Of a stretch of DNA of 64,000 bases, positions 63,991-64,000 are shown piece after piece. Source of the stretch: Candidula unifasciata (Eukaryota > Mollusca > Gastropoda > Stylommatophora > Geomitridae); contig CAJHNH020000717.1 of assembly GCA_905116865.2 (NCBI GenBank), forward strand, positions 1 to 64,000, in the 5' to 3' direction. The translations under genes and the position numbers were made by a program. The notes beneath the pieces are model-generated. The model saw nothing but the letters and a program-made list of their open reading frames with translations. It was not told the DNA's origin and did not search any database. The number at the start of each line of letters is the position of its first letter. The stretch's first letter is position 1.

Positions 63991-64000
63991 TCTTCTCTGA

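Overview
This window looks like animal nuclear DNA, most likely from a gastropod or other mollusc. That assignment is an inference from the AT-rich, repeat-dense sequence, the tRNA-derived SINEs, the non-LTR retrotransposon debris, the SPIN-like hAT elements (a family reported from vertebrates and from a pond snail) and the many minisatellites. I found no convincing host protein-coding gene, rRNA, true tRNA gene or CRISPR array. Nearly all long open frames fall in microsatellites, minisatellites or transposable elements. No bacterial operon logic applies.

The most complete element is an LTR retrotransposon on the minus strand at 27473-33858. It has two near-identical 2206-bp LTRs, a perfect 5-bp target-site duplication (GTCAG), a primer-binding site matching the 3' end of tRNA-Pro, and an internal region of only about 2 kb. 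That region holds one 450-codon frame with a Gag-like coiled-coil N-terminus and no visible polymerase, so it appears to be a recently moved non-autonomous element.

The rest is a mosaic of repeat families. SINE-A (about 230 bp) has clear pol III A and B boxes. SINE-B (about 270 bp) has a tRNA-like head; two copies contain minisatellites amplified from the SINE body. Family C has a tRNA-like end. Family D (about 280 bp) ends in (GAA)n. Family E (about 600 bp) is unclassified. DNA transposons include a 1056-bp hAT with a nested TTAA-flanked MITE and a nested SINE-A, two SPIN-like hAT MITEs with 8-bp target duplications, and another 195-bp hAT MITE. At least ten fragments of non-LTR retrotransposon ORF2 occur, almost all of them C-terminal ends with different 3' microsatellite tails.

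Layout: 1-1 kb LINE ends and Family D; 1-2.8 kb Family E, GA and TTC tracts and a 27-bp array; 3-11 kb SINE copies, a 43-bp array and LINE tails; 11-16 kb large microsatellites and a hAT MITE; 16-22 kb a 90-bp repeat and RTE-like tails; 22-25 kb nested transposons and RNase H remnants; 25-26.5 kb a 66-bp array; 27-34 kb the LTR element; 34-42 kb Family E, AGT, 16-bp and TCTG arrays and hAT copies; 42-48 kb a 33-bp array, SINE expansions, LINE ends and GAAA; 48-53 kb SINEs and a 66-bp array; 53-59 kb SPIN-like MITEs, LINE remnants and the 77-bp SINE-derived array; 59-64 kb Family E, a 29-bp array and SINEs.
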